Assembly (NCBI GenBank): GCA_023386965.1
Contig: JAEWIR010000043.1
Span: 1-37,317 of the forward strand
Origin: Bacteroidota bacterium
GTDB taxonomy: Bacteria > Bacteroidota > Bacteroidia > Flavobacteriales > Weeksellaceae
DNA: 37,317 nt
Direction: 5' to 3'
The position numbers and the translations under genes were made by a program. Shown here piece after piece: positions 1 through 8,500 of the stretch; position 1 is the first letter of the stretch, and each line of letters begins with the position of its first letter. Below the pieces are notes generated by a model. It did no database searches and had not been told where the DNA came from. It was given only the letters and a program-made list of their open reading frames with translations.

Positions 1-597
1 GTACCATACTGTTGGGAGGATCATAAGCGCCGCTTTCTGTCGGCTTCTGTTTACAGCAGTGAGCCGGATCAGGATATCATTATGGGCACACTTTACATAC
101 TCTATAAACAGGTCAAAATAAGCATCGTCCTGAAAGATTCCCGTTTCAATCAGTTCAAATTCCGGTTCTTTCTTGCTTCTGCGGGCGTTTTCGGAAATGA
201 GCTGTTCATAGGGGAAGGCATTGACCGGATACTTATAAAGCATTTTCATATAAGAATGCGTTGGCGTATTATCCAGATGGAAATATACTTCCTTTACATC
301 CTCACCGTGGTTACCCTGAGGGTTGCTGAGGCCAAAAAACCGTTCTTTGATTAATGAATCCCGGGTGTTCCAGAATGAAAAAGCAAAACAAAGTCTTTGT
401 TTATGATCGCAAATTCCTGCAATACCGTCTTCGCTCCACCGGTAAGCACGGCTTACAGCGTCGGTGTAATTGGTGTATCCCCAGGCATTGCCGTTTTCAC
501 TGTAATCTTCGCGAACCGTACCCCATTGTCTGTTACTTACATACGGCCCCCATTTTTTCCATTCCGGGTTTTTCATTCTTTCCGTTTCAGCATTCAT
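1..597 (-). CDS. GH63-like glucosidase (MGH1-type glycoside hydrolase), 3' end outside window
   Basis: The frame starts with ATG at 597 and runs open to the window edge (199 codons). An in-frame TGA lies six bases upstream of the ATG, so this start is firm. The N-terminus carries features I know from bacterial proteins annotated as glucosidase or mannosyl-oligosaccharide glucosidase-like: WKKWGPYVSNRQWGTVREDYS near residue 13, SRAYRWSEDGIAGICD near 49, NPQGNHGEDVKE near 93, and NTPTHSYMKMLYKYP near 109. Such proteins are usually cytoplasmic, around 880 residues, and predicted to hydrolyse alpha-glucosidic linkages. No signal peptide is visible. The catalytic half of the (alpha/alpha)6 barrel lies outside the window, so activity cannot be judged. 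It follows the GNAT-like gene on the same strand after a 99-base gap with strong secondary structure. The family call is good; the substrate is unknown. Confidence 0.82.
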   Translation of the reverse strand, partial: MNAETERMKNPEWKKWGPYVSNRQWGTVREDYSENGNAWGYTNYTDAVSRAYRWSEDGIAGICDHKQRLCFAFSFWNTRDSLIKERFFGLSNPQGNHGEDVKEVYFHLDNTPTHSYMKMLYKYPVNAFPYEQLISENARRSKKEPEFELIETGIFQDDAYFDLFIEYVKCAHNDILIRLTAVNRSRQKAALMILPTVWY

Positions 598-639
598 TTG
601 TCAGCATTTTACTCAACGATGATAATTTTTTTGCAGGGA

Positions 640-684
640 CCACCTCGGTTAACGGACCCATACGGGTTAATAGCCTTTAGGTGG
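640..684 (-). promoter_or_regulatory. Nested inverted repeats (possible structured leader) upstream of the GH63 gene
   Basis: Four paired segments nest in 45 bases: CCACCT (640-645) with AGGTGG (679-684), GG (647-648) with CC (674-675), TTAA (649-652) with TTAA (667-670), and CCC (657-659) with GGG (664-666), closing a 4-base loop. Small bulges separate the helices. No T-run follows on either strand, so it is a poor intrinsic terminator. On the minus strand a 5-of-6 match to the -7 box (TATAGTTG, 695-688) lies just before it, so a transcript could begin at the hairpin and read into the gene starting at 597. The pairing is seen directly; the regulatory role is inference. Confidence 0.4.
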
Positions 685-696
685 AAACAACTATAT

Positions 697-1851
697 TTAC
701 AGCTCAGGATGCCTTTTAAATTCTGCGCCCGGATCAAACAGGTATCTGTATGTTGCTAACTTTCTGGTAACCACCGTATCAAGGGCTTCTGCTATTTTAA
801 TCATCTTAGGGTTAAAGTCGCCAATCCACTGAAGTTCCGTTGTTTCAAAGTCAGTGTGTTTCCGCAGGTGCTGTGTGCCTTCCCAGATCATAAAGCCGTC
901 AATGCCGGTCCTCTGCCATTCCGGCACTACTCCAAAAACGATGCCCACCATTTTTTTGTTTTTCCTGAACCGTTTGATCCACAGGAATTGCAGTTTTTGG
1001 AGAAGACCGAATTTCCCGTTCAGATACTTAAACCATTGGTTCATATCCGGAATATTCATCCAGACAGCGATCGGCTTTTCATTTTCATACACAAACCATG
1101 AAATATGTTCATTAATGACCGGCTTCATGCTCATAAACATCTTGAGGGTTTTTTTATACTCCAACACTTTGCCGTCTCCATGGCTTGCCCAGGCCCTGTT
1201 ATAGACCTCGGTGAAGTCTGCTGCAAATTTTTGGAGTTTATTTTTTTTCAGCGGTTCGGCCGATATTGCCGGATTCCGCGCATGTTTACTGTGCATCACC
1301 CGAAATACCCTGGAAACCTCGGCATGTACCGGTCTTGTGTAGCAAAGTTGATTGTAGTACACCTTAAAGCCATAATTTTCAAAAAGTTTGCTGTAGTAGG
1401 GTGCATTGTAGTTCATACCGTACAGAGGTTCGGTGAAACCGTCGGTAAGCACACCCCAAAACTTGTCTCTCTCGCCGAAATTAATAGAGCCGTCCATGGC
1501 TTCCATTCCGCGTTGCAGTAACCACTGTTTGCAATGGTCAAAAATAAAATCAGCCGTTTCCTGGCTGTCGGTGCAGTCGAAGAAACCTATGCCGCCTGTA
1601 GGCTGTTCGTTCTTATATTTCGGATTCACAAAAACAGCAACCCGTCCCACGGTGGTGTTGCTGCTGTCAAGAAACAGGAAGCGGACACATTCGCCGCTGC
1701 TGAACAGTTTGTTTTTAGCCGGATCAAATACTTCTTCCACATCCTTATCCAAAGGCCGGATGTACTGGGAATCATTTTTATAAAGATGTGCGGGGAAGTC
1801 CAGAAACTCTTTTTTCTCCTTTGCGCCCATTACGGGTACAGCTTTCAGCAT
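697..1851 (-). CDS. GNAT-superfamily-like protein of unknown substrate (384 aa)
   Basis: This complete frame has an ATG start at 1851. The sequence begins with a segment typical of a conserved Bacteroidota protein: a short beta-strand, then EFLDFPAHLYKNDSQYI around residues 16-32 and DVEEVFDPAKNKLF around 37-50. Further on are GFFDCTD, MEAMDGSINFGERDKFWG and YNAPYYSKLFENYGF, which together resemble tandem acyl-CoA N-acyltransferase folds. A second GNAT-like half follows, with WFVYENEKPIAVWMNIPDMN near 250 and the segment ending in WQRTGIDGFMIWEG near 312. No signal peptide or membrane segment is visible. Proteins of this type are annotated as hypothetical or as N-acetyltransferases and no substrate is established. 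It is divergent from folE and lies upstream of the GH63 gene on the same strand. Confidence 0.7.
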   Translation of the reverse strand: MLKAVPVMGAKEKKEFLDFPAHLYKNDSQYIRPLDKDVEEVFDPAKNKLFSSGECVRFLFLDSSNTTVGRVAVFVNPKYKNEQPTGGIGFFDCTDSQETADFIFDHCKQWLLQRGMEAMDGSINFGERDKFWGVLTDGFTEPLYGMNYNAPYYSKLFENYGFKVYYNQLCYTRPVHAEVSRVFRVMHSKHARNPAISAEPLKKNKLQKFAADFTEVYNRAWASHGDGKVLEYKKTLKMFMSMKPVINEHISWFVYENEKPIAVWMNIPDMNQWFKYLNGKFGLLQKLQFLWIKRFRKNKKMVGIVFGVVPEWQRTGIDGFMIWEGTQHLRKHTDFETTELQWIGDFNPKMIKIAEALDTVVTRKLATYRYLFDPGAEFKRHPEL

Positions 1852-1923
1852 AAAATCTTTTTAGATAAAGCGAATGTAATATTTTTTGAACTGATTTTAA
1901 AATAGTAAGAAAATTTAAATCCT

Positions 1924-1931
1924 TAATTTTG
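1924..1931 (+). promoter_or_regulatory. Candidate -7 promoter box upstream of folE
   Basis: TAATTTTG matches the Bacteroidota -7 consensus TAnnTTTG exactly and ends 17 bases before the folE ATG. I see no convincing TTG-type -33 element at the expected distance, so this rests on the -7 box and its position. It would give a leader of about a dozen bases. Confidence 0.4.
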
Positions 1932-1948
1932 CCCAATATAACTGCACT

Positions 1949-2614
1949 ATGAACGATTTGAGTGATAATGATGATGATATTTTCTCGGGACGCGAACACA
2001 CCCCCCTCCGGGAAGATGCTTTTGAAAAATCTCCGGAAGAAAAGATAGAAATCATAAAGCACCATTTTCATCAGATTATGGAAACTTTGGGAATGGATAT
2101 GACCGACGATTCGCTGAAAGATTCTCCACACCGGGTGGCAAAAATGTATGTAAATGAAATCTTTGGCGGTCTTTTGCCGGAAAACAGACCTGCTATCTCC
2201 ACGTTCTCTAATAAGTATAAATACCGCCAGATGCTGGTGGAGAAGGACATTACAGTCTACTCTTTTTGTGAGCACCATTTTTTGCCCATCATCGGTAAAG
2301 CTCACGTGGCTTATATCTCAAACGGAGAAGTAATTGGCCTTTCCAAAATAAACAGGATAGTGGACTATTATGCAAAGCGTCCGCAGGTTCAGGAGCGGCT
2401 CACGATGCAGATTGTGTCGGCCCTCAAGGAAGGGTTGGGTACCAAGGATGTAGCCTGTATCATTGATGCAAAACACCTTTGCGTAAACTGCCGCGGTATT
2501 AAGGACACGGCCAGTTCTACTATAACGGCAGAACTGAGCGGCATCTTCCGTACGAATCCCATTACACGGCAGGAATTCCTTCATTATGTTGGAACCCATG
2601 CAAAATTCGACTAA
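1949..2614 (+). CDS. folE: GTP cyclohydrolase I (type IA)
   Basis: The 221-residue product matches the length and motifs of zinc-dependent GTP cyclohydrolase I. This enzyme converts GTP to 7,8-dihydroneopterin triphosphate, the first step towards tetrahydrofolate and other pterins. Visible signatures are DSPHRVAKMYVNEIF (58-72), VYSFCEHHFLPIIGKAHVAY (103-122), LSKINRIVDYYAKRPQVQER (131-150) and HLCVNCRGIKD (176-186). The expected zinc ligands are Cys107, His110 and Cys178, with the same spacing as Cys110/His113/Cys181 in the E. coli enzyme. The acidic N-terminal 25 residues look variable and disordered. cysS follows after 34 bases on the same strand with no terminator between, so co-transcription is plausible. 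The 5' side is divergent from the GNAT-like gene. Confidence 0.97.
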   Translation: MNDLSDNDDDIFSGREHTPLREDAFEKSPEEKIEIIKHHFHQIMETLGMDMTDDSLKDSPHRVAKMYVNEIFGGLLPENRPAISTFSNKYKYRQMLVEKDITVYSFCEHHFLPIIGKAHVAYISNGEVIGLSKINRIVDYYAKRPQVQERLTMQIVSALKEGLGTKDVACIIDAKHLCVNCRGIKDTASSTITAELSGIFRTNPITRQEFLHYVGTHAKFD

Positions 2615-2648
2615 TAACGTATACTGAAATCAGACATCATAAAATGTA

Positions 2649-4115
2649 ATGAGAGAACTTAAAGTTTATAATTCAATCAGTGGGACAAAGGAGGTTTTTA
2701 AACCTATCCATGAAGGAAATGTGGGTATGTATGTCTGCGGACCGACCGTTTACAGCAATGTTCACCTGGGTAATGTACGTACCTTTATGTCCTTTGATTT
2801 TATTTACCGCACGCTTATTTATTTTGGGTTTAAGGTACGTTATGTCCGAAACATTACCGATGCCGGTCACCTTACGGACGATGGCGATGTGAACAATGAC
2901 CGTTTTGTGAAACAGTCCCGCCTGGAGAAACTGGAACCTATGGAAATTGTACAGAAATATACCGTAGATTTTCATAAAGTCCTGGATACTTTCAATTTAT
3001 TGCCACCAACCATCGAACCAACAGCCACCGGACATATTCTGGAGCAGATTGAACTTACACAGGATCTTGTGGCCAAAGGCTTTGCGTACGAAAGTAACGG
3101 TTCAGTCTATTTTGATGTTCAGGAATATAACAGCCGCGGGTTAAACTACGGTGAACTGTCCAGGCGTAATATTGAGGAGCTTTTCGCAAATACACGGGAT
3201 CTGGACGGGCAGAATGAGAAGAAAAACCCGCAGGATTTTGCGCTTTGGAAAGCAGCCTCTCCCGCTCACATTATGCGGTGGAATTCGCCCTGGGGTGCCG
3301 GCTTCCCGGGCTGGCACCTGGAGTGTACTGCAATGTCCACCAAATATCTGGGCGATCAGTTTGATATTCACGGAGGCGGTATGGACCTGAAATTTCCGCA
3401 TCATGAATGTGAAATTGCTCAGGGGAAAGCATGTAATGGTGTTTCGCCTGTAAACTACTGGCTGCACGCCAATATGCTTACCATGAATGCACAAAGGATG
3501 AGTAAATCTACAGGTAACTATATCCTGCCCATGGAATTGGTAAACGGTGATAATGATTTCTTCGAAAAAGCTTTCCATCCGGGAATAGTGCGTTTCAATT
3601 TTATGCAGGCGCATTACCGCAGCGTCCTTGATATCTCTAATGAAGCCATGCTTGCCAGTGAGAAAGGTTACAACCGCCTAATGGAAGCGGTGTCCATCAT
3701 TGATAACTTTCATGCAACCGCTGAGGTTTCATCGTTTGACCTCGCACTTTGGAAAGAAAAATGTCAGGAAGCCCTGGCGGACGATTTTAATTCGCCCATA
3801 CTTATCGCTCATCTGTTTGAAGCAGTGAACTTTATATTTAAATTGAAGGACGGCAAGGAAACCTTAACTGCTGCGCATCTGGAAGAATTACGCAATTCAA
3901 TGAATGAGTTTGTTTTTGATGTTCTGGGACTTCAGACAGTGGAGGAAGGTGGAAATACAAAACTGGATGATACCCTGCAGGTACTCATTGACCTTAGAAC
4001 TCAGGCGAAAAAGGCACGTAATTTTGAACTTTCAGACCAGATCCGCGACCGTCTTCTACAAAAAGGAATTCAGCTGAAAGATGGCCGTGAGGGAACCACC
4101 TATTCTCTTGTTTAA
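2649..4115 (+). CDS. cysS: Cysteinyl-tRNA synthetase
   Basis: This 488-residue class I aminoacyl-tRNA synthetase charges tRNA-Cys with cysteine using ATP. The HIGH motif appears as HLGN at 39-42, within CGPTVYSNVHLGNVRTF. The KMSKS motif appears as RMSKS at 283-287. The four zinc ligands that give cysteine selectivity are present as Cys30, Cys226, His251 and Glu255, with the same 25-residue Cys-to-His spacing as in E. coli. The C-terminal helical anticodon-binding region ends in LSDQIRDRLLQKGIQLKDGREGT, typical of the family. Length is slightly above the E. coli protein (461 aa). It lies 34 bases after folE and is followed by a strong intrinsic terminator. Confidence 0.98.
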   Translation: MRELKVYNSISGTKEVFKPIHEGNVGMYVCGPTVYSNVHLGNVRTFMSFDFIYRTLIYFGFKVRYVRNITDAGHLTDDGDVNNDRFVKQSRLEKLEPMEIVQKYTVDFHKVLDTFNLLPPTIEPTATGHILEQIELTQDLVAKGFAYESNGSVYFDVQEYNSRGLNYGELSRRNIEELFANTRDLDGQNEKKNPQDFALWKAASPAHIMRWNSPWGAGFPGWHLECTAMSTKYLGDQFDIHGGGMDLKFPHHECEIAQGKACNGVSPVNYWLHANMLTMNAQRMSKSTGNYILPMELVNGDNDFFEKAFHPGIVRFNFMQAHYRSVLDISNEAMLASEKGYNRLMEAVSIIDNFHATAEVSSFDLALWKEKCQEALADDFNSPILIAHLFEAVNFIFKLKDGKETLTAAHLEELRNSMNEFVFDVLGLQTVEEGGNTKLDDTLQVLIDLRTQAKKARNFELSDQIRDRLLQKGIQLKDGREGTTYSLV

Positions 4116-4141
4116 TATTTGAACAGCCATTCTCATTGACC

Positions 4142-4169
4142 AAACACCGCCCTGAGCGGTGTTTTTTTT
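4142..4169 (+). terminator. Rho-independent terminator after cysS
   Basis: AAACACCGC (4142-4150) pairs perfectly with GCGGTGTTT (4156-4164) across a five-base loop, and the stem runs into a tract of eight T. It sits 27 bases after the cysS stop codon. Confidence 0.9.
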
Positions 4170-4306
4170 GATGTTAAATTGGTGAAAATTTGAGGTGTGC
4201 CGCCAAATGCTGCGTAATTGTTATTAAATGAATCTGAAATTTGCGTTTGTGTTGTATAAAGTAGTAATTTTAATGTGAATTTAACTTTAACTGAAATATT
4301 ATTGCT

Positions 4307-5473
4307 ATGAAAAAATCTTTACTATCACTCGCAGTGCTGTTCAGCGGAGCCACAGCCTTCTCACAGCAGGATATCTATGCTTTAACGGGTAAGCCGGGTA
4401 CTCAGATTCAATTTAACGAATTACGGACATTAAATCTGGGGCCTGCGACGTCGGCAAGAGTGCTTCTTTCTGCAGATTCGGATATCAATGTTTTTTCGCA
4501 AAACGCTAATTCGGTAGTTCGGGAAAGCCGCCAGTCGCTTCATCATGCTCAGGCACCTGCCATGGCAGCGCTGGCCTATGACCGGGTGGCCGGTGAGGTT
4601 TTCTTCTCACCCATGTACTCTTCAAATGTGTATGTGATGAATGAGAAATCGGGAAAGATCACACTGGTTGAAAATACCGCTGTTAAAGCGACAGCCTGTG
4701 ACCTGAATTCCCATATTACCAGGATGGCAGCCGGTGCCGACGGCAGCATTTACGCCATGAACAATGCCGGTACACAACTGATAAAGATCCGAAAAGAGGC
4801 GGGCAAATACACTGTTAAAGATTTGGGCTCCATACAGGATTCCTCGCCGCGGCCGGAGGAGTCACTGCGCACGGTACAAATTGGTTTTGGCGGAGATATG
4901 GTGGCGGATGCCCAGGGCAATCTTTATATATTTTCGGCTTCAGCTAATGTATTTAAAGTCCCGCTCAAATCGCTGACGTCCGAGTATGTAGGGAAAATTA
5001 CAGGTTTGCCGGAAGGCTATTCACTGAATGGGGCTGCAGTGAGCGCGGATGGAGGAGTGATTGTCGGAAGTGCAAAATCTGAGGGCTTATTCAAGGTTAA
5101 TATTGATGACCTTATTGCTGTCTCTGTGAAATCAGGGTCTAATTACCCTGTATATGACCTGGCTAGCGCGCATTTACTAAGGCAGCATGGCAAAACCCTG
5201 CCCGAAACTTCAATTGCCGGCATAGAGGTGTATCCAACAAGAGTTACTTCCGGAGAACTTTATATCCGAATCTCCAACACTTCCGTTCCTATGGCTTTGG
5301 TTGATTTGTATGACAGTTCGGGTACCAGGGTTCTCAGCCAGCGGATCAAGCCATCTGAGGACTCAGGCAGTCACCTCATTAATGTGGGCAATGTGAAGAA
5401 GGGTATGTACATTGTAAGCATTAACACAGAAAAAGGTGAGAAACTGCATAGTGTGAAAGTGCTTATTGAGTAA
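4307..5473 (+). CDS. Secreted protein with T9SS type A (Por) C-terminal sorting domain
   Basis: The 388-residue product starts with a signal peptide (MKKSLLSLAVLFSGATAFSQ, cleavage near residue 20). Its last 80 or so residues (about 306-388) form a Por-secretion tail: VYPTRVTSGELYIRI, VDLYDSSGTRVLSQ, and GMYIVSINTEKGEKLHSVKVLIE. Such tails direct cargo through the type IX secretion system to the cell surface, where they are usually removed. The middle region (about 80-290) has repeating strand patterns such as GSIYAMNNAG, GNLYIFSASANVFKV and GVIVGSAKSEGLFKV, suggesting a beta-propeller. No catalytic motif is recognisable. It is probably monocistronic, flanked by terminators on both sides. The sorting domain is clear; the propeller is inference and the function is unknown. 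Confidence 0.88.
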   Translation: MKKSLLSLAVLFSGATAFSQQDIYALTGKPGTQIQFNELRTLNLGPATSARVLLSADSDINVFSQNANSVVRESRQSLHHAQAPAMAALAYDRVAGEVFFSPMYSSNVYVMNEKSGKITLVENTAVKATACDLNSHITRMAAGADGSIYAMNNAGTQLIKIRKEAGKYTVKDLGSIQDSSPRPEESLRTVQIGFGGDMVADAQGNLYIFSASANVFKVPLKSLTSEYVGKITGLPEGYSLNGAAVSADGGVIVGSAKSEGLFKVNIDDLIAVSVKSGSNYPVYDLASAHLLRQHGKTLPETSIAGIEVYPTRVTSGELYIRISNTSVPMALVDLYDSSGTRVLSQRIKPSEDSGSHLINVGNVKKGMYIVSINTEKGEKLHSVKVLIE

Positions 5474-5503
5474 GGTTACCTGATATTTCTGGTTTTTATT
5501 ACA

Positions 5504-5536
5504 GCTGAGGTTCACCTGGTGCAACCTCAGCCTTTT
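5504..5536 (+). terminator. Probable intrinsic terminator after the T9SS cargo gene
   Basis: GCTGAGGTT (5504-5512) pairs with AACCTCAGC (5523-5531). The inner CACC/GGTG can pair as well, giving a long stem. The following T-run is short (four T), so efficiency is uncertain. Confidence 0.6.
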
Positions 5537-5652
5537 GTATGCACTTATTCTCTGTGAATCCCCAGCCTGTACCGCCCTGTAGTTGACGGTGCAAAAAACA
5601 TTAACGCTTAAATTTCAGTTTACTAACTTGCTGTCTGTAAATCGCACAGGAG

Positions 5653-8301
5653 ATGAAACTTACTTTCAGGATACATTACAATACGGCATTTGGCACAAAT
5701 CTGCAGATTCGGATCATTGAAGAAGGTCACCCGGATCAGGTTCACGAGATGCAATATTCTGCGGGTAGTTTCTGGTCTGTTGAGCTTGATCATTTCAGCC
5801 GTTCAATTTCTTACCGGTATCAGCTCACAAATGATGGCGCTGTCACAGATGAGGAACTGGTGACCCATTGTCTCGCATTTCCACATACCATAAAGGAGTA
5901 CCGTATTTTTGATTTTTGGAATAAGAAGAATTTCCCGGAGAACTACCTTATCAATAAGATACTGACGCTCAGGCTTCAGTCTGTAAAATTTGACAAAGTA
6001 GCCATTCTCAGGAAACACACCCATTACTTCCGTCTGGAAGCCCCGCTTTACAGCACATCCAGCCGTGTGGTAATCTGTGGCGAAGCAAATGAGCTGGGAA
6101 ACTGGGATTATGATAAAGCGCTTCCCATGTGTCAGACGGCGCCGGGTGTTTGGGAACTGGCATTATCCCTGAAAAGCGCCGGTGATATTCAGTACAAATA
6201 TGGAATTCAGGACATAGGTTCAGGAATAGTGGAACTTGAGTCGGGAAGTAACCGTGTGGCTGCACGAAATGAGGAAGAGAATGTACTGTTCGTACAGGCT
6301 GATCACTATTTTAGATTTAAAAGCCATCAGATGTACCATGCGGCCGGTGTGGCAGTACCGGTGTTTTCTTTGCGCAGTGAGCGTGGCTATGGAGTTGGTG
6401 AATTCGCGGATTTAATGGAATTTGGCGAGTGGGCGAACCTTGCAAACCTGTCGGTGATCCAGGTTCTTCCAATAAATGATACCACAGCTGCGCACACCTG
6501 GACGGACAGTTACCCATACGCGGCAGTTTCGGTATATGCGCTTCACCCGCAATATCTTTCTTTAGACAGGCTCAAGTATAAGTTGACCGGAGTATTAAGG
6601 GCACAGTATGAAAGCGAACGCAGTCATCTGAACAGTTTAGAAACGGTTGATTATGAACAGGTAGTCCGTGGAAAGTGGCGTTATCTGAAAGAATTATTCC
6701 GAGAAAATAAAGAGCACATAAGCAGGGACCGGAATTTCAGGAAATTCATCAAAGAGAATGAATCCTGGTTAATGCCTTATTCTGCATTCTGTGTTCTTCG
6801 CGATAAATATGGAACTCCCAATTTTAGTCAGTGGAAAACACACCGGAAATTTATATCGGGTAAAATTGGGCTCACTTTTAATTCGAAAAGTAAAGATTAC
6901 GATGTCTTTTTGCTCCATCAGTGGGTGCAGTATGAACTTCACAGTCAACTCATGGAAGCAGTGGATTATCTGCATAGTCTCGGAATTTCAGTAAAGGGTG
7001 ATCTTCCCATCGGAATTTACCGGTATTCTGTTGAGGCTTGGACGATGCCGCAGCTGTTCGGCTTGGAATATCAGGCAGGTGCACCACCGGACCAGTTTTC
7101 AGATTTGGGTCAGAACTGGGGTTTTCCAACATATAACTGGGAAGTGATGCAGGTAGATGGTTTCCGTTGGTGGAAAAACCGCTTCGCAGCACTTGAGAAA
7201 TATTTTGATGCGATGCGTATAGACCACATCCTGGGCTTTTTCAGGATTTGGCGAATGCCATTATCCGCAGTTCAGGGGATACTTGGCTATTTCCATCCTG
7301 CAGTACCGGTTACCTCTATGGAATTTGAGGCAAGAGGGATTCCGTTTACGGAAGCGCGGTATTGTCAATCCTTCATAAACCGTGAAATCCTGCAGGAGGT
7401 TTTTGGCGATGAATATGATGCGGTGGTGCTAAATTTTTTGGATGAAAAGGAAGATGGCACCTACCGCTTCAAACCAGAGTTCAACAGCCAGCGGAAACTG
7501 AAGGAGTATTTTGATAGCTCCGAAAGTAATTCGCTGCAGGATAAATTATTGGATATTAGTGCGGATGTCCTTTTCCTCAAGGAGGAAATGGGCAGCAAAA
7601 CGGTGTATCATCCAAGATTTAACCTGCATAAGACCGCCAGCTACAGATTTTTGTCAGAAAGTGAAAAGGCATCCGTTTACGAACTCTACCTGGATTATTT
7701 TTACAGACGGCAGGAAGGTCTGTGGTGCCACAGTGCAATGCAAAAACTACCACCCATACTTAACTCTACCGCAATGCTGATTTGCGGCGAGGATCTGGGA
7801 CTTGTTCCGCACTGTGTTCCAAAGGTGATGGACCATTTGGGAATTACAGCCCTAAAGGTACAGCGTATGCCTGCTGAAAATACAGCTTTTTACAACCCTA
7901 AATATGCGGGTTATCTCAATGTGGTTACCACAAGTACTCACGACAGTTCCACTATGCGGCAATGGTGGCAGGAAGACCGTGCTATGACCGAAAAATATTT
8001 CAGGGAACAGCTTATGCAGCGGGGAACAGCACCTTCGCAACTGATGCCGCCGCTGGCAGAAATTATTATGAAACAGCATCTGTACAATGATGCGATGCTT
8101 GCTGTTTTTCCCCTTCAGGAGTTTTTGGCGACCGATGAGGAGCTCAGAAACCCTGATTCGGATTCTGAAAGAATTAATGATCCTTCGGTATTTCCGCACT
8201 ATTGGAACTACAGAATGCATCTTGATATCAATAAATTAAAGGATGCGGAAAAATTTAACAAAAAAATTTCAGCATGGATCAGTGATTCCGGCCGGAATTA
8301 A
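5653..8301 (+). CDS. malQ: 4-alpha-glucanotransferase, GH77, DPE2-like with N-terminal starch-binding modules
   Basis: At 882 residues this is far longer than E. coli MalQ (about 690). The extra N-terminal part (about 1-265) looks like two CBM20-type starch-binding modules; the second is marked by VVICGEANELGNWDY near 140 and by QYKYGIQD near 180. The GH77 barrel follows, starting near PVFSLRSERGYGVGEFADL. Catalytic residues are recognisable: nucleophile Asp524 in MRIDHILGFFRIW, acid/base Glu713 in ICGEDLG, and Asp764 in STHDSS. About 190 residues separate nucleophile and acid/base, consistent with the insertion found in plant DPE2 and related bacterial enzymes. The enzyme transfers glucan chains between alpha-1,4-glucans, so a role in maltose/glycogen turnover is expected. 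No signal peptide is present. AGGAG directly abuts the ATG, too close for normal Shine-Dalgarno use. Confidence 0.93.
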   Translation: MKLTFRIHYNTAFGTNLQIRIIEEGHPDQVHEMQYSAGSFWSVELDHFSRSISYRYQLTNDGAVTDEELVTHCLAFPHTIKEYRIFDFWNKKNFPENYLINKILTLRLQSVKFDKVAILRKHTHYFRLEAPLYSTSSRVVICGEANELGNWDYDKALPMCQTAPGVWELALSLKSAGDIQYKYGIQDIGSGIVELESGSNRVAARNEEENVLFVQADHYFRFKSHQMYHAAGVAVPVFSLRSERGYGVGEFADLMEFGEWANLANLSVIQVLPINDTTAAHTWTDSYPYAAVSVYALHPQYLSLDRLKYKLTGVLRAQYESERSHLNSLETVDYEQVVRGKWRYLKELFRENKEHISRDRNFRKFIKENESWLMPYSAFCVLRDKYGTPNFSQWKTHRKFISGKIGLTFNSKSKDYDVFLLHQWVQYELHSQLMEAVDYLHSLGISVKGDLPIGIYRYSVEAWTMPQLFGLEYQAGAPPDQFSDLGQNWGFPTYNWEVMQVDGFRWWKNRFAALEKYFDAMRIDHILGFFRIWRMPLSAVQGILGYFHPAVPVTSMEFEARGIPFTEARYCQSFINREILQEVFGDEYDAVVLNFLDEKEDGTYRFKPEFNSQRKLKEYFDSSESNSLQDKLLDISADVLFLKEEMGSKTVYHPRFNLHKTASYRFLSESEKASVYELYLDYFYRRQEGLWCHSAMQKLPPILNSTAMLICGEDLGLVPHCVPKVMDHLGITALKVQRMPAENTAFYNPKYAGYLNVVTTSTHDSSTMRQWWQEDRAMTEKYFREQLMQRGTAPSQLMPPLAEIIMKQHLYNDAMLAVFPLQEFLATDEELRNPDSDSERINDPSVFPHYWNYRMHLDINKLKDAEKFNKKISAWISDSGRN

Positions 8302-8336
8302 TTGTAGTTGATTATCAGTATGTTGACATATTACGG

Positions 8337-8372
8337 AAGGAAGTTTTATCAAATGATTTAACTTCCTTTTTT
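8337..8372 (+). terminator. Intrinsic terminator after the glucanotransferase gene
   Basis: AAGGAAGTT (8337-8345) pairs with AACTTCCTT (8360-8368), and the stem runs into TTTTTT. It is 35 bases after the stop codon. Confidence 0.75.
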
Positions 8373-8500
8373 ATTTCCTATCCAACTATCAGTTGAAAGT
8401 GTGCAAGCGCCCTGCTGTAAAGGGTTGACGTGAATTTTGTTGTAAAAAGCGGCATGTTTTTTTAATCACTTTTAACTGAACAATTAGATATTTAAATAAG

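Noticed and set aside
82..759. Several short plus-strand open frames
   Set aside because: They are opposite the GH63 gene, whose motifs are unmistakable on the minus strand.
1778..2305. 175-residue minus-strand open frame
   Set aside because: It covers the start of folE and the 5' end of the GNAT-like gene, and has no domain or signal.
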